Assembly (NCBI GenBank): GCA_021299735.1
Contig: JAJTEM010000009.1
Location: forward strand, 1 to 64,000
DNA: 64,000 nucleotides
Direction: 5' to 3'
Source of the DNA: Burkholderiales bacterium
Lineage (GTDB): Bacteria; Pseudomonadota; Gammaproteobacteria; Burkholderiales; Burkholderiaceae_B
Below, one piece after another: positions 1 to 9,082 of the stretch (positions are counted from its first letter, which is position 1; every line of letters starts with the position of its first letter). The position numbers were made by a program, and so were the translations under genes. The notes under the pieces are model-generated. The model was not told the DNA's origin. It saw only the letters and a list, made by a program, of their open reading frames with translations, and searched no databases.

Positions 1-259
1 CATATTCAGAAATTCGGCGGGCTGACAAACGATTCTTAAAATCAGCCGGCCCTTTTTTCTCCGCCTCTGTTTCGTCTTCTTCTTTTTCCTTTTCTTCATC
101 CTTGGCGCTTTGGCTTTGAATTGTAGCCTCAGCCATTTTTCTACCGGGTGTATTACTGGCCGCTTGCACTTCGCTATAAGCCATGCTGAACAGCAAGGCG
201 CTCAAACTCAATGCAATCTGGCTTTGCATAAAAAAGGGGAAACGTGATTGGCGTTGCAT
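1..259 (-). CDS. Secreted protein of unknown function, N-terminal part only
   Basis: The gene is cut by the left window edge; about 86 N-terminal residues are visible. The first 11 or so residues are polar and basic, followed by a hydrophobic stretch (IALSLSALLFSMA) and a likely signal-peptidase site after EVQA. The start used is the ATG at 259; a second in-frame ATG 30 bases downstream (229) would also leave a complete signal peptide, and neither has a strong ribosome site. After the signal comes a very charged Lys/Glu-rich segment (about residues 55-72) that looks like a flexible linker before a domain lying outside the window. It is transcribed in the same direction as the small secreted protein at 562-810, but a terminator at 358-389 separates them. 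I do not recognise the family. Confidence 0.6.
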   Translation of the reverse strand, partial: MQRQSRFPFFMQSQIALSLSALLFSMAYSEVQAASNTPGRKMAEATIQSQSAKDEEKEKEEDETEAEKKGPADFKNRLSARRISEY

Positions 260-357
260 CGCAATCTCTAATCAATTGTAATGCTTTGAGTTTGAGATGT
301 TCCAGTCAAGCAGACAGCCCCAAGTTGGGGTAACCTCACACCGTGATGATTTGCCCC

Positions 358-389
358 AAAAAAATCGGCAAGCGTTTTAACACCTGCCG
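358..389 (-). terminator. Intrinsic terminator after the small secreted protein gene
   Basis: Read on the minus strand, CGGCAGGTGT and ACGCTTGCCG form a 10-bp stem (two G-U pairs) around a 4-base loop, followed by ATTTTTTT. It lies about 170 bases after the stop codon of the 562-810 gene and before the gene at 259, so it should end transcription of the small gene. Confidence 0.75.
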
Positions 390-398
390 AATCTGATT

Positions 399-416
399 CC
401 GAACGATATTGTTCGG
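399..416. promoter_or_regulatory. 18-bp dyad CCGAAC-N6-GTTCGG, possible operator
   Basis: Two perfect 6-bp arms surround the centre GATATT, which is itself nearly symmetric. It lies just upstream, in the minus-strand sense, of the terminator at 358-389. No protein is assigned. It could be a regulator site for the gene at 259 or simply a second RNA hairpin in the 3' end of the small-protein transcript. Confidence 0.3.
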
Positions 417-561
417 CTTATCTACGAATCTATATCAATACTTTCTTATCACTTACAGCTTCCTCGACCACCACAATCCAGAACTATAATTCTTTATTTC
501 ACTTTGCAACCCAAGGGTTCAAAATGAAAACCCATTTCTTGTGTTAACCTTGGGCACCCCT

Positions 562-810
562 TCAAGCGCGTTTATCGCAGCCAGCAGTGCTGCCCGCTCC
601 CAATGACATTTGGCATTTCACTTGTTTGATTTTAGCTAGAAACACTTTTCTTGCACCCTGTATTTCGCTCAAGGCTTTGTTGTCCATAAACTGAATTGTG
701 TCTTTTTCTGACATCTGTTGATGATTTTTTTTGACTTCGGCATTCGCTTGGGCCGAACCCAAAGCACCTAGAAATGTCAGTGCCACTGCTATGTATTTTA
801 GACCTTCCAT
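562..810 (-). CDS. Small secreted protein with FMDNK-LSEIQG motif, paralogue of 7059-7322
   Basis: An 82-residue protein. Residues 1-22 form a Sec signal peptide ending GSAQA. The mature part starts charged, then has IQFMDNKALSEIQGAR at about 41-56, then a basic segment with two cysteines 12 residues apart (KCQM...AGC). The ATG at 810 has an AGGGG ribosome site. The protein at 7059-7322 shares the GLKYIA signal start, the FMDNK-LSEIQG block and the two-cysteine tail. The block resembles double-glycine type leader motifs (LSxxEL-x-x-I-x-G), but here it follows a Sec signal, as in some proteobacterial secreted proteins with a post-signal L-S-x-V-x-G motif. Function unknown. The likely form is a small disulphide-looped periplasmic or exported peptide. 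Confidence 0.75.
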   Translation of the reverse strand: MEGLKYIAVALTFLGALGSAQANAEVKKNHQQMSEKDTIQFMDNKALSEIQGARKVFLAKIKQVKCQMSLGAGSTAGCDKRA

Positions 811-1385
811 ATCTCGTTACCCCTGAATTTTTGATTGAAGAAGAGGCTTTATTACGAATAAAACTCTCTAATGCTGTGTGCAGTATTCATTTGAAAAAGT
901 TTCATATTGAATCGGGTTAAGCATACACAAGCAACTCGTGAACTTGCCTCAAAAATTACAGAAGTGTCCCGCCTGCTTACAGCTGCAAAAACCCAGACCC
1001 AAAGCCCGACACACTAACTTGTGTGTGGAACGTTTTTTAAGTTAGGTTCAATCGAATCAGATACTTACACCTTAAAGTATCGAACTCAGAAAACCATGGT
1101 GTGAAGTTATCCATGGACGTTCGGGTATTGAAAGCCTAACACTGGGGCAGTTTTATTCGACCGAATTGCCAATCATGAAAGTGATAGCGTAAGGTCAGTC
1201 CTCGGGTTACACCGAGTTGACCACAATACCAATCGCTCTTGCTCAAAATATTAAGTACGACCAAAATTGAGGAACAACTCTGCACTGTGTTCAAACCAAC
1301 CCCAATGTAATTAACGATCGGGGCAGGCTGTTCAAACTAACCGAGCCACTTCTTTGTTCTGGCTGCACCTAGGAATTTCTGCAAA
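811..1385. other. Intergenic stretch, no gene seen
   Basis: All reading frames here are short and broken. I translated the minus strand looking for another FMDNK-type peptide and found none. There are small inverted repeats, for example CTAACTT (1014-1020) with AAGTTAG (1039-1045), and ACACAC/GTGTGT just before a run of six T, which could be a weak terminator. Nothing supports a coding call. Confidence 0.5.
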
Positions 1386-1718
1386 TTATTTCGGATTTTT
1401 TATTATCTTACCGCTATCGTTGAGTCTCTTGTTACTTACCCTAGCAAGTTTTATCCACGTTGAAGCTACACCTGCGAAGTACGTTACCACAACAACTGTG
1501 GCAGCAAATGTAACTGACTGAGCGGCATTTACTTCATTTAGATCTGAATCGTTCATGAAAACAACCTCACTTGGATTGGTACCATTTGAGCTTATAAATG
1601 AATCTGTTTGAATAGAGTAATTTTCATTTTTTTCTGGTAAATTAGAATCTGCTGCATTGGCTTGAAAAGACAGGCAAAGCAAGCCAATAAATGCTGATTT
1701 TGTGATTTTCTTAATCAT
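1386..1718 (-). CDS. Small secreted protein with FMNDSDLNEVNAA motif and hydrophobic core
   Basis: A 110-residue protein. Residues 1-23 are a Sec signal (MIKKITKSAFIGLLCLSFQANA). A polar region of about 30 residues leads to VVFMNDSDLNEVNAAQ, which lines up with FMDNKALSEIQGAR of the 562-810 protein. It is followed by a strongly hydrophobic segment of about 20 residues (SVTFAATVVVVTYFAGVA) and a basic, Asn/Lys-rich tail. The ATG at 1718 has a good AAGGAAA site. Signal, motif, hydrophobic helix and basic tail together are bacteriocin-like or membrane-inserting in character, but there is no recognisable immunity or export gene beside it. Local base composition is AT-rich compared with valS. Function unknown. 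The link to the other two small proteins is an inference from motif similarity. Confidence 0.65.
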   Translation of the reverse strand: MIKKITKSAFIGLLCLSFQANAADSNLPEKNENYSIQTDSFISSNGTNPSEVVFMNDSDLNEVNAAQSVTFAATVVVVTYFAGVASTWIKLARVSNKRLNDSGKIIKNPK

Positions 1719-1947
1719 ATGAATTTCCTTTTTCTAAAACAATCCAATTAAATTGAAATTTGAGAAACAAATTTTCATACATCAAATTTATTTCTCGCAC
1801 TCCTTTAGTCATTGTAATTTTAAAAAAGGATCCATTTTTCCATGCTATTTTGGGGTAACTCCTAACACCTTTAGTCTTAAGACAAGAAAAGACTGGAAAA
1901 TATTAAGTATATTCATTTGTGTTAGCTATTTTTTATTAACTCGGCAA

Positions 1948-3573
1948 TTAGATTTTAAAAACCTCTACCGATCGAGTCAGGTCACCTGCCAGATCTGAAA
2001 TCTGCCCCGCCACGTGCTTATTCTGAGCAATCGCAGCAGTGTTTTCTTCAGTCATTTGCGCAACACGTTCCACGTTGCGGCTAATTTCCACACTTACATT
2101 GCTTTGCTCTTTCATCGACACGGTAATGGCTTGAATGGCCTCATTTACACGATCTGCATTGGCTTTGATCTGGTCAATCGTTTCCGACACCGAATCGGCT
2201 TGTTCAATACCCTGCTGCACCATGCCCACCGAATCTTCCATCGATTTGGAAGCTTCCTGAGTAATGCTTTGAATTTGAAACACCATGCTGGAAATTCGCT
2301 CGGAAGAACCCTTGGTTTGCTCAGCCAGCTTACGCACTTCATCAGCCACCACGGCAAACCCTCTGCCACTTTCACCAGCCCTGGCGGCTTCAATGGCTGC
2401 ATTCAAAGCCAACAAGTTGGTGCGTTCGGCAATGTCGGTAATCGTTGAAATAATCTCGGATATCTCGCTGGATTGCTTCTCAAGTGAACGCACGGTGGCA
2501 GCGCTGTTTTGAACCGAACTGGCAATGCTACGGATACCCTCGACAACTTGACCAAGCGTTACGCTACCTTGATCGGCAGATTGCTTGGCCTGCATTGCAG
2601 TGTGCGAAGCATCGTTTGAATTCTCGGTGATCTGGCTAATCGATACGGTGAGTTGTTCAACCGCCGCCGCCATTGAAGAAGTTGCATCAGCCTGCTCGGA
2701 AGCAGCCTTGTTCATTTCATCTGATGAGGTGCGTACAGCACCCGCACTTTCATTGAGCGAGGCCGTAGAGCTGCGAATACCATCGATGAGCCCGCGCAAA
2801 TTATTTTGTGCTTGGCTTAATGCAGTGAGAAGCATGTCAACTTCGTCTTTGCCAGTCGCTTTGATTTCGCCATTCAATTTACCAGCAGCCAAGTTGTCTA
2901 TGTGGTACTTGGCCACACCCAGCTTGCGATTAAACATGCGGGCCACATACCAGTTCAAACCCAAACCAATAACAGCGGCAAGCAAAGTAATACTCGTGGT
3001 AAGAATTATTGACTGCTTGAATACATTTTCACTGGTTTTTTTACGCTCAGCCAACAGGCGATATTCATCCTTCTCAACCGCCCGCAAGGCATCATTCATT
3101 TTATCGATCAGCGGTTTGCTGGAATTTGCTGCAACCTCCTCCAGCATTTGAGTTTCAGTCAAACGACCAGCGTTCACAGCATGTCGGACTTCAATCAAGG
3201 GATCAATAATTGTATTAAGCCAGGTGTTGTAATGGGCACGAAATTTTTTCAACTCCGCGGTAACTGTTTCATTGTGAGCAGTCAGTGCCATGGTTTCTTC
3301 GAGGTATTTCTCGACATCGACTTTACCTGTCTCATAGGGCTTGAGGTAGGCCTCATTGCCCCGAAGCAAGAATCCGCGTTCACCTGATTCAATCGTCAAC
3401 ATGCCCTTTTCAAGCTTCAACACATTTTCGATTACCTAGTGGGTGAAATCATTTTTTGCATTTGCTTCCACAATACGCTTGCTATTCATGTAGCCAAGCG
3501 CACCTACACCCATCGCCAGCACTATCACGGTGATCAAGCTCGCGCTAAAGCGAGCACTAATCGTGTTTAACAT
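1948..3573 (-). pseudogene. Methyl-accepting chemotaxis protein with in-frame TAG at codon 46
   Basis: Reading starts at the ATG at 3573, behind a near-perfect AAGGAGG site. It gives a cytoplasmic tip, a membrane helix (about residues 12-29) and 45 codons, then TAG (3436-3438), then continues in the same frame for another 495 codons. The downstream part has a CHASE3-like periplasmic helical domain ([16 protein letters not shown]), a second membrane helix ([21 protein letters not shown]), HAMP, and the MCP signalling hairpin with [31 protein letters not shown] written in two parts of the usual order. If translation restarts at the GTG at 3423, the product lacks its first helix and could not be placed normally in the membrane. 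Either the gene is dead, TAG is read through at some level, or the base is a sequencing error. A second chemoreceptor in this window (54114-55712) has the same kind of lesion. Confidence 0.8.
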
Positions 3574-3784
3574 GATGAAATTCCTCCTTATTCATTTTTT
3601 TGCGTGTAACAAGTTACCCCTTGCACAGAAATGAACCACAGTTACCGTGCGAAGCACCAACTTAGGGCCTTGTGTAATAGTCTCTAACAAAAATGGGGGC
3701 CCTAATTTGGTAAAAAGAACGGTAATAATTGACTGCCAAAAGGGATTGAACACCTACAACACGAATAGATCCACCCTTACGGGC

Positions 3785-3790
3785 TATAAT
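3785..3790 (+). promoter_or_regulatory. Candidate -10 box upstream of valS
   Basis: A perfect TATAAT lies 48 bases before the valS start codon. The -35 region 17-18 bases upstream is poor, so this is a tentative vegetative promoter. Confidence 0.35.
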
Positions 3791-3837
3791 GATCGGTTAT
3801 GCTGTTATTGAAGTTGATCAATTCAAGAATCACCGCC

Positions 3838-6687
3838 ATGACCCTTGCCAAAAGTTTCGATCCGAATGCCATTGAATCCCACTGGGGCCCTGAATGGGAG
3901 CGCCAAGGCCACGCCAAGGCCACGACTGTGGAAGGCAAACCCGACTTTTGCATTCAACTGCCGCCACCCAACGTAACCGGCACACTGCACATGGGCCATG
4001 CGTTTAACCAAACCATCATGGACGGGCTAACGCGCTACTACCGCATGCGCGGCCACAACACACTGTGGCAGCCGGGTACTGACCACGCAGGTATTGCCAC
4101 GCAAATTGTGGTTGAACGCCAATTGGCTGCGAAAAACATTACCCGCCACGATTTGGGTCGTGAAAAATTCGTGGAAAAAATCTGGGAATGGAAAAATGAA
4201 AGTGGCAGCAAAATTACCGAGCAAATGCGCCGCATGGGTGCCAGCGTGGATTGGCAGCGCGAGTACTTCACCATGGACCCCGCATTGTCAAAATCGGTTA
4301 CCGAGGTTTTTGTTCGCCTGTTTGAACAAGGGCTGATTTACCGCGGCAAACGCTTGGTGAACTGGGACCCCGTATTGAAAACAGCAGTTTCTGACCTTGA
4401 GGTGGAAAGCGTAGAAACTGAAGGCCATTTGTGGGAACTGAAGTACCCGTTGGTGGAAGCCGACCCGGTGAAAGGCCTGACCCACTTAACCGTTGCCACC
4501 ACACGCCCGGAAACCATGTTGGGTGATTCGGCTGTTATGGTGCACCCCGACGATGAACGCTACCAACACCTGATTGGCAAAAAAGTTCAGCTGCCCTTGT
4601 GCAACCGTGAATTGACCATTATTGCCGATGAGTATGTGGACAGCAGTTTTGGCACCGGCGTGGTGAAGGTAACACCCGCGCACGACTTCAACGACTATGC
4701 TGTTGGCCAGCGCCACAAGCTGGAGCTGATTAACATTCTTACGCTGGATGCAACCATTGCAAACAACGCGCCCGCCAAATACGTGGGCATGGATCGCTTT
4801 GTGGCCCGCAAAGAAATTGTGGCCGACCTTGAAGCACTCGGCCTGCTGGGTGAAATAAAACCCCACAAGCTAATGGTACCGAAGGGCGACCGCACTGGCG
4901 TAGTAATTGAACCCATGCTGACCGACCAGTGGTTTGTGGCCATGAGCAAAGTGGCCGATGGCGATGAAAGTGGTAAAAGCATTACCCAAAAAGCCATCGA
5001 CGCTGTTGAACAAGGCCAGGTGAAGTTTGTGCCTGAACAATGGGTGAACACCTACAACCAATGGCTGAACAACATTCAAGATTGGTGTATTTCACGCCAA
5101 TTGTGGTGGGGCCACCAAATACCAGCCTGGTATGGCAGCAACGGCGAAGTGTTCGTAGCGCGCACCGAAGAAGACGCTCGCAAAAAGGCTGCGCAGGCAG
5201 GCTATACAGGCGAATTGAAGCGCGACGACGATGTACTGGACACCTGGTTTAGTTCTGCGCTGGTGCCATTTTCAACGCTGGGCTGGCCCGAGCAAACACC
5301 CGAGCTAAAACACTTTCTGCCTTCTTCCGTGTTGGTTACAGGATTTGACATCATTTTCTTCTGGGTTGCCCGAATGATCATGATGACCACCCATTTCACA
5401 GGCAAGGTGCCCTTTCACACCGTGTACGTACATGGTTTGGTGCGCGATGCCGAGGGCAAGAAAATGAGCAAGTCGGTGGGCAATACGCTTGACCCAGTCG
5501 ATTTGATTGATGGCTGTGATTTGGACACCCTGCTGGTGAAACGCACCACCGGTTTGAGCAAGCCGCAAGACGCACCTAAAATTGAGAAAAAAACCCGCAA
5601 AGAGTTTCCCGAGGGCATTCCCGCTTACGGTGCGGATGCGCTGCGCTTCACCTTTGCAAGCCTGGCCACTCTGGGCCGCAATATCAACTTTGACCAGAAA
5701 CGCTGCGATGGCTACCGCAACTTCTGCAACAAATTGTGGAACGCGACACGCTTTGTGTTGATGAACACCGAAGGACAAGATTGTGGCTTGAGCGATCACG
5801 ACGCAAGTGCTTGCACACCCGGTGGTTACCTTGATTTTTCACAAGCCGACCGCTGGATAACAAGCACCCTTCAGCGCGTAGAAGCCGATGTGGCACTGGG
5901 GTTCGAAACCTACCGTTTCGACCTGATTGCACAAAGCATTTACCAGTTTGTGTGGGACGAATACTGCGACTGGTACCTTGAAATTGCCAAGGTACAAATT
6001 GCCAACGGTAACCCAGCGCAGCAACGCGCTACTCGCCGCACACTGGTGCGCGTGCTGGAGACCATTTTGCGCTTGGCCCACCCAATTATCCCTTTCATCA
6101 CCGAGGAATTGTGGCAAACGGTTAGTGTGGTGGCGGGCCGCCGCGAAGAAGGCGAACAAGCCAACCTGATGACCCAGGCCTACCCGATCAGCGTACCTTC
6201 CCGCATTGATGAAAAAGCAGAAAGCTTTGTGGCCCAATTGAAAGCCACAGTGGATGCTATTCGCGCGCTGCGCGGTGAAATGGGTTTAAGCCCAGCGGAA
6301 AAAGCACCGCTAATCGCCAGTTGTGAAGGCAATGCCGAACAACGCGCATTCCTGGAAAAAACAGGCCCTGTGCTGGCCGCACTGGCCAAGCTCAGCAAAG
6401 TGGATGTAGTGGATTCATTGCCCACCAATTCCATGGCGCCGGTGCAAATTGTTGGCAACCTGAAGTTGATGCTGCACATTGAAATTGATGTGGAAGCCGA
6501 GCGCACCCGCATTGGCAAAGAAGCAGAGAAAATTCGTGTTGAAATTGCCAAGTGCAACGGCAAACTGGGCAATGCCAGCTTTGTAGACCGCGCACCTGCA
6601 GCAGTGGTTGATCAGGAAAAAGCGCGCCTGGCTAAATTTAGCGCCTTGCTTGAAAAGCTGGAAAGCCAACTGGGCAAGTTGGGCTGA
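3838..6687 (+). CDS. valS: Valyl-tRNA synthetase
   Basis: A 949-residue class I aminoacyl-tRNA synthetase that charges tRNA-Val in the cytoplasm. The catalytic domain carries [15 protein letters not shown], which is the HIGH signature, and [10 protein letters not shown], the KMSKS loop. The CP1 editing domain ([13 protein letters not shown]) lies between them, as expected for ValRS. The C-terminus has the anticodon-binding helices and a Lys/Glu-rich coiled coil that ValRS uses to hold tRNA. The length is normal. I chose the ATG at 3838 rather than the earlier TTG/ATG codons because homologous proteins start shortly before the SFDPNAIE segment. It stands alone on the plus strand; no T-box is expected or seen. 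Confidence 0.97.
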   Translation: MTLAKSFDPNAIESHWGPEWERQGHAKATTVEGKPDFCIQLPPPNVTGTLHMGHAFNQTIMDGLTRYYRMRGHNTLWQPGTDHAGIATQIVVERQLAAKNITRHDLGREKFVEKIWEWKNESGSKITEQMRRMGASVDWQREYFTMDPALSKSVTEVFVRLFEQGLIYRGKRLVNWDPVLKTAVSDLEVESVETEGHLWELKYPLVEADPVKGLTHLTVATTRPETMLGDSAVMVHPDDERYQHLIGKKVQLPLCNRELTIIADEYVDSSFGTGVVKVTPAHDFNDYAVGQRHKLELINILTLDATIANNAPAKYVGMDRFVARKEIVADLEALGLLGEIKPHKLMVPKGDRTGVVIEPMLTDQWFVAMSKVADGDESGKSITQKAIDAVEQGQVKFVPEQWVNTYNQWLNNIQDWCISRQLWWGHQIPAWYGSNGEVFVARTEEDARKKAAQAGYTGELKRDDDVLDTWFSSALVPFSTLGWPEQTPELKHFLPSSVLVTGFDIIFFWVARMIMMTTHFTGKVPFHTVYVHGLVRDAEGKKMSKSVGNTLDPVDLIDGCDLDTLLVKRTTGLSKPQDAPKIEKKTRKEFPEGIPAYGADALRFTFASLATLGRNINFDQKRCDGYRNFCNKLWNATRFVLMNTEGQDCGLSDHDASACTPGGYLDFSQADRWITSTLQRVEADVALGFETYRFDLIAQSIYQFVWDEYCDWYLEIAKVQIANGNPAQQRATRRTLVRVLETILRLAHPIIPFITEELWQTVSVVAGRREEGEQANLMTQAYPISVPSRIDEKAESFVAQLKATVDAIRALRGEMGLSPAEKAPLIASCEGNAEQRAFLEKTGPVLAALAKLSKVDVVDSLPTNSMAPVQIVGNLKLMLHIEIDVEAERTRIGKEAEKIRVEIAKCNGKLGNASFVDRAPAAVVDQEKARLAKFSALLEKLESQLGKLG

Positions 6688-7058
6688 TCCACAAGTTTCA
6701 CCATCTTTCTGAAACAATATTTTTGTGCGAGAAAAACGTGAAAGCACCTCGCATTTCAGGGTGACCGCGCGTTGACCGCATGCTCGAAGTCATCGCGCAA
6801 CTTCGAATACGGCACGAGTTGGCAACAATGGCCGCTGCAATCCTCAACAACATCAATCCGCGATAGGAACTGAGGGATCCACTGGAAAAATTGGCTTGAG
6901 AACTAATACACCATGCCTTCTCGTGAAATTTTCGGGCTAGCCTGCCCAAGCTCACCCACCGAGATTGAAACAATTCACCTCGTTTATGAAACATACCGTC
7001 AATAGGTTTGTATTCAGAGACCTTCTTCTTTAATTAACTCAAGAAATAAGGATGAATC
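6688..7058. other. Intergenic stretch between valS and the small secreted protein gene
   Basis: About 370 bases. A minus-strand frame of 98 codons (6698-6994) exists but has no ribosome site and no family resemblance. Short plus-strand frames such as the one after 6779 (MLEVIAQLRIRHELATMAAAI) are broken by stops and could be a decayed gene remnant. The last 40 bases carry the leader of the gene at 7059, including an AAGGA ribosome site and a CTTCTTCTTTAATTAA stretch. The leader of the 562-810 gene has a similar TCTTCTTCAATCAA. Confidence 0.4.
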
Positions 7059-7322
7059 ATGACAGGTTTGAAATACATTGCAGCAATGTTGGCATTGGTA
7101 GGTGCTGTAGGTTCAGTGCAGGCAGCCAGTGAAATGAACAAAGACCAAGTTCAGTTTATGGATAACAAAGGTCTGAGCGAAATTCAGGGAACTAGATCTG
7201 GTGCTAATTTGGGCAATCAATCTTACAAAGGTAAGTACAAGCTAGTATGTTCGCGGACCACCAATGCCCAAAAGCAACCAATCATACTTTGTAGCCACGT
7301 AGTCGGAGAGGCCCCGCGCTGA
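7059..7322 (+). CDS. Small secreted protein with FMDNK-LSEIQG motif, paralogue of 562-810
   Basis: An 87-residue protein. Residues 1-22 are a Sec signal (MTGLKYIAAMLALVGAVGSVQA), nearly the same as in the 562-810 protein. VQFMDNKGLSEIQGTR follows at about residues 31-46, then a Gly/Asn/Lys-rich region and a tail with two cysteines 14 residues apart (LVCS...ILCS). Ribosome site AAGGA at good spacing. The gene stands alone between valS and the MBL-fold hydrolase, with a GC-rich hairpin terminator at 7365. The conserved block after the signal suggests either a second processing site after the G of LSEIQG or a recognition handle for a partner. The partner is not identifiable here. Function unknown. 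Confidence 0.75.
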   Translation: MTGLKYIAAMLALVGAVGSVQAASEMNKDQVQFMDNKGLSEIQGTRSGANLGNQSYKGKYKLVCSRTTNAQKQPIILCSHVVGEAPR

Positions 7323-7364
7323 TAATTAACAGACTGCTGAAATATTTTAAGTTCAAGTGAGGCC

Positions 7365-7386
7365 CACCCCTCTCCGGGGTGATTTT
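7365..7386 (+). terminator. Short intrinsic terminator after the 7059-7322 gene
   Basis: CACCCC and GGGGTG pair around a 5-base loop and are followed by ATTTTT, about 40 bases after the stop codon. Confidence 0.55.
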
Positions 7387-7569
7387 TCACCCCCCCTTTC
7401 ACATTGTGAAATTTTGTCGGTTTTGAATCCATTCCCAACGTTTTGAGCCTGTTTTTCACACATTTCTTGCCTTTCGTATTGTGCATGTCTTGCCCAACAC
7501 TCTGCGTAATTCACCCAATCCCAACCCAGAGTACCTGCCGTTTTTAGATTTATTTAGGTGCTTGTGAAA

Positions 7570-8547
7570 TCAACAATCGCCTATGCACTTGCCTTTGCTG
7601 TCAAAGCTCATGGTTTTTCCGCTTAGTGGCACGTGCACAGGTACCTTGCTGGCTTTCATGAACTGCTCGGTTTTTGTGCCCGCAATTACTTTACCGTTCT
7701 GGGTGGCCACTTCATTGGCGTGGCTGGCAATCACTGCCTTTGGTTCTACCAATTCATTTACCACATAGGCTGCTTCACGCGGGCCAGTGGTAAAGGTGTC
7801 GCCAATATTCATCACAGCCAATTGGGGTTTGTAATATTCACCCACCACTTCTTTTTGCTCGCTGGTAATGCCGGTGTCTCCACTCAGGTAAACGGTCAAA
7901 CCATTGCTGAACTTCACCACATAGCCAGTGGCTGGGCCTGCATAAGCGGTTATGCCCGTTTCCTTGAGCAACTCGCCCAAACGCTGGCCCACAAAGTCGC
8001 CAGTAATGCCATTGCTATGCGCCGCAGGCACAGTGGTTATGCTGACCCCACCAATTGTTTGCATGGCACCAAAACGTACCAATACAGAATTTTTTTCGTC
8101 ACCGTCAGCCTGCTTCAGTTTGGCTGCGAAGAAAGAAGGCATTTCACTGCCAGTCACAATTTTCGCACCGGTTTTAACGGCAATGTTCACGCTGTTTGAA
8201 TTAGGCAGAGCACTCACCGAAATATCGGGCTTGTCGCAGCTTCCAGAATTGGGCTCGGGGTTGTGCCTGTCGCCCAAGTGATCACCATGCATGTGGCTAA
8301 CCAGCACCACATCAATTTTGCCCAAACGGGGATCCTCGGCTCCAGCAACCGTACGGCCAGCATCGTACAAAATCCTTGTGCCATTGGGGTCTTCGAATAT
8401 CATGGCGCGGTCGAAGCGGCAAAACTCGCCCTCCTGCCCACCCAGCGGGGTCACTTTAACCAAACCCTGTGCGTTGGATTGAGCCTGAACGGCGAGGGGG
8501 AATATGAAAAGAAAAGAAAATATATGGAAGAAAGAACGGTTTGTCAT
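7570..8547 (-). CDS. Secreted metallo-beta-lactamase-fold hydrolase
   Basis: A 325-residue protein with a Sec signal (residues 1-23, ending AVQAQ) and an MBL-fold domain. The zinc motif HxHxDH appears as SHMHGDHLGD. Further ligand positions are in VPAAHSNGITG, in YLSGDTG and in IASHANE. The order and spacing match the UPF0173/YtkL-like branch (L-ascorbate-6-phosphate-lactonase-like folds), not true beta-lactamases or glyoxalases. The substrate is unknown. I chose the ATG at 8547 because it places the signal peptide at the N-terminus; an upstream in-frame extension adds 13 residues that look non-coding. Periplasmic location is inferred from the signal. It runs in the same direction as the BLUF-like and PIN genes upstream, with only a short gap. 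Confidence 0.85.
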   Translation of the reverse strand: MTNRSFFHIFSFLFIFPLAVQAQSNAQGLVKVTPLGGQEGEFCRFDRAMIFEDPNGTRILYDAGRTVAGAEDPRLGKIDVVLVSHMHGDHLGDRHNPEPNSGSCDKPDISVSALPNSNSVNIAVKTGAKIVTGSEMPSFFAAKLKQADGDEKNSVLVRFGAMQTIGGVSITTVPAAHSNGITGDFVGQRLGELLKETGITAYAGPATGYVVKFSNGLTVYLSGDTGITSEQKEVVGEYYKPQLAVMNIGDTFTTGPREAAYVVNELVEPKAVIASHANEVATQNGKVIAGTKTEQFMKASKVPVHVPLSGKTMSFDSKGKCIGDC

Positions 8548-8572
8548 ACTGCACCAAGTTCTTGAATCGGGG

Positions 8573-9082
8573 TTAAAACACGTCAAAAACCTTGCTAAGC
8601 AGGCTGGTTTCGCCAGATTTTTCCAGCTCGGCTTTGACCTTCGCGTACTCGTAAATCAAATCAGCTGCGCCAAGCCCCAAGGATTTCCAAGGGCGGTACA
8701 GGCGATGATCAAGCAAAGTATACGCGATGGAATCACCACTCAAGACCGAATGCGGCTTCGTAGCCAAACCAACCATGGACCAATTCTTGAATAAATGCTC
8801 GGAAGCCGGCTCACAAACCAGCAAACGAATATCAAAATGCCGGGGATCTTTAACTATCTTGCTATAGACATAGGTAACCGCATCACGGGGGCCTTCCAGG
8901 CATTGCATGAATTCATTTTCGTTGCACAGAAGCAATCCTTCAATACCGAGCGCTTCGTTGTTCCGTGACGCTTTTTCGCACAAATGTTCAAAGGCCTGGC
9001 CTTGATTTGATATGGGGTCAGGCTTTGAACTGGCTGTGAATTCAATGCGTTCTGCATCAGGTTTATACTTTGTTCCAGACAA
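8573..9082 (-). CDS. BLUF-domain protein lacking the flavin-site tyrosine
   Basis: About 169 residues. The BLUF fold is clear: an R-I-E-F-T strand, ASRNNEALGIEGLLL, EFMQCLEGP, a DPRHFDIRLL strand and a FKNWSMVG end. In BLUF photoreceptors FAD is contacted by Tyr, Asn and Gln. Here Asn (about N42) and Gln (about Q60) are kept, but the Tyr position in the first strand reads Phe (F15), so the normal hydrogen-bond switch should not work. The remaining 60 residues are helical, as in short BLUF proteins. Start uncertain: no ATG is available in frame, and TTG at 9082 lacks a ribosome site. The 5' part overlaps the PIN gene in another frame. A canonical BLUF protein lies at 36375-36779. It may be a light-insensitive descendant, or still bind flavin in another role. 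Confidence 0.7.
   Translation of the reverse strand: MSGTKYKPDAERIEFTASSKPDPISNQGQAFEHLCEKASRNNEALGIEGLLLCNENEFMQCLEGPRDAVTYVYSKIVKDPRHFDIRLLVCEPASEHLFKNWSMVGLATKPHSVLSGDSIAYTLLDHRLYRPWKSLGLGAADLIYEYAKVKAELEKSGETSLLSKVFDVF

Noticed and set aside
1753..1998. An 81-codon plus-strand frame with a hydrophobic segment
   Set aside because: It overlaps the end of the chemoreceptor gene, has no ribosome site and consists of AT-rich, Phe/Ile/Lys-biased sequence that arises from composition.
6698..6994. A 98-codon minus-strand frame between valS and the small secreted gene
   Set aside because: Ser/Arg-rich, no ribosome site, no known pattern. Possibly the shadow of a decayed gene.
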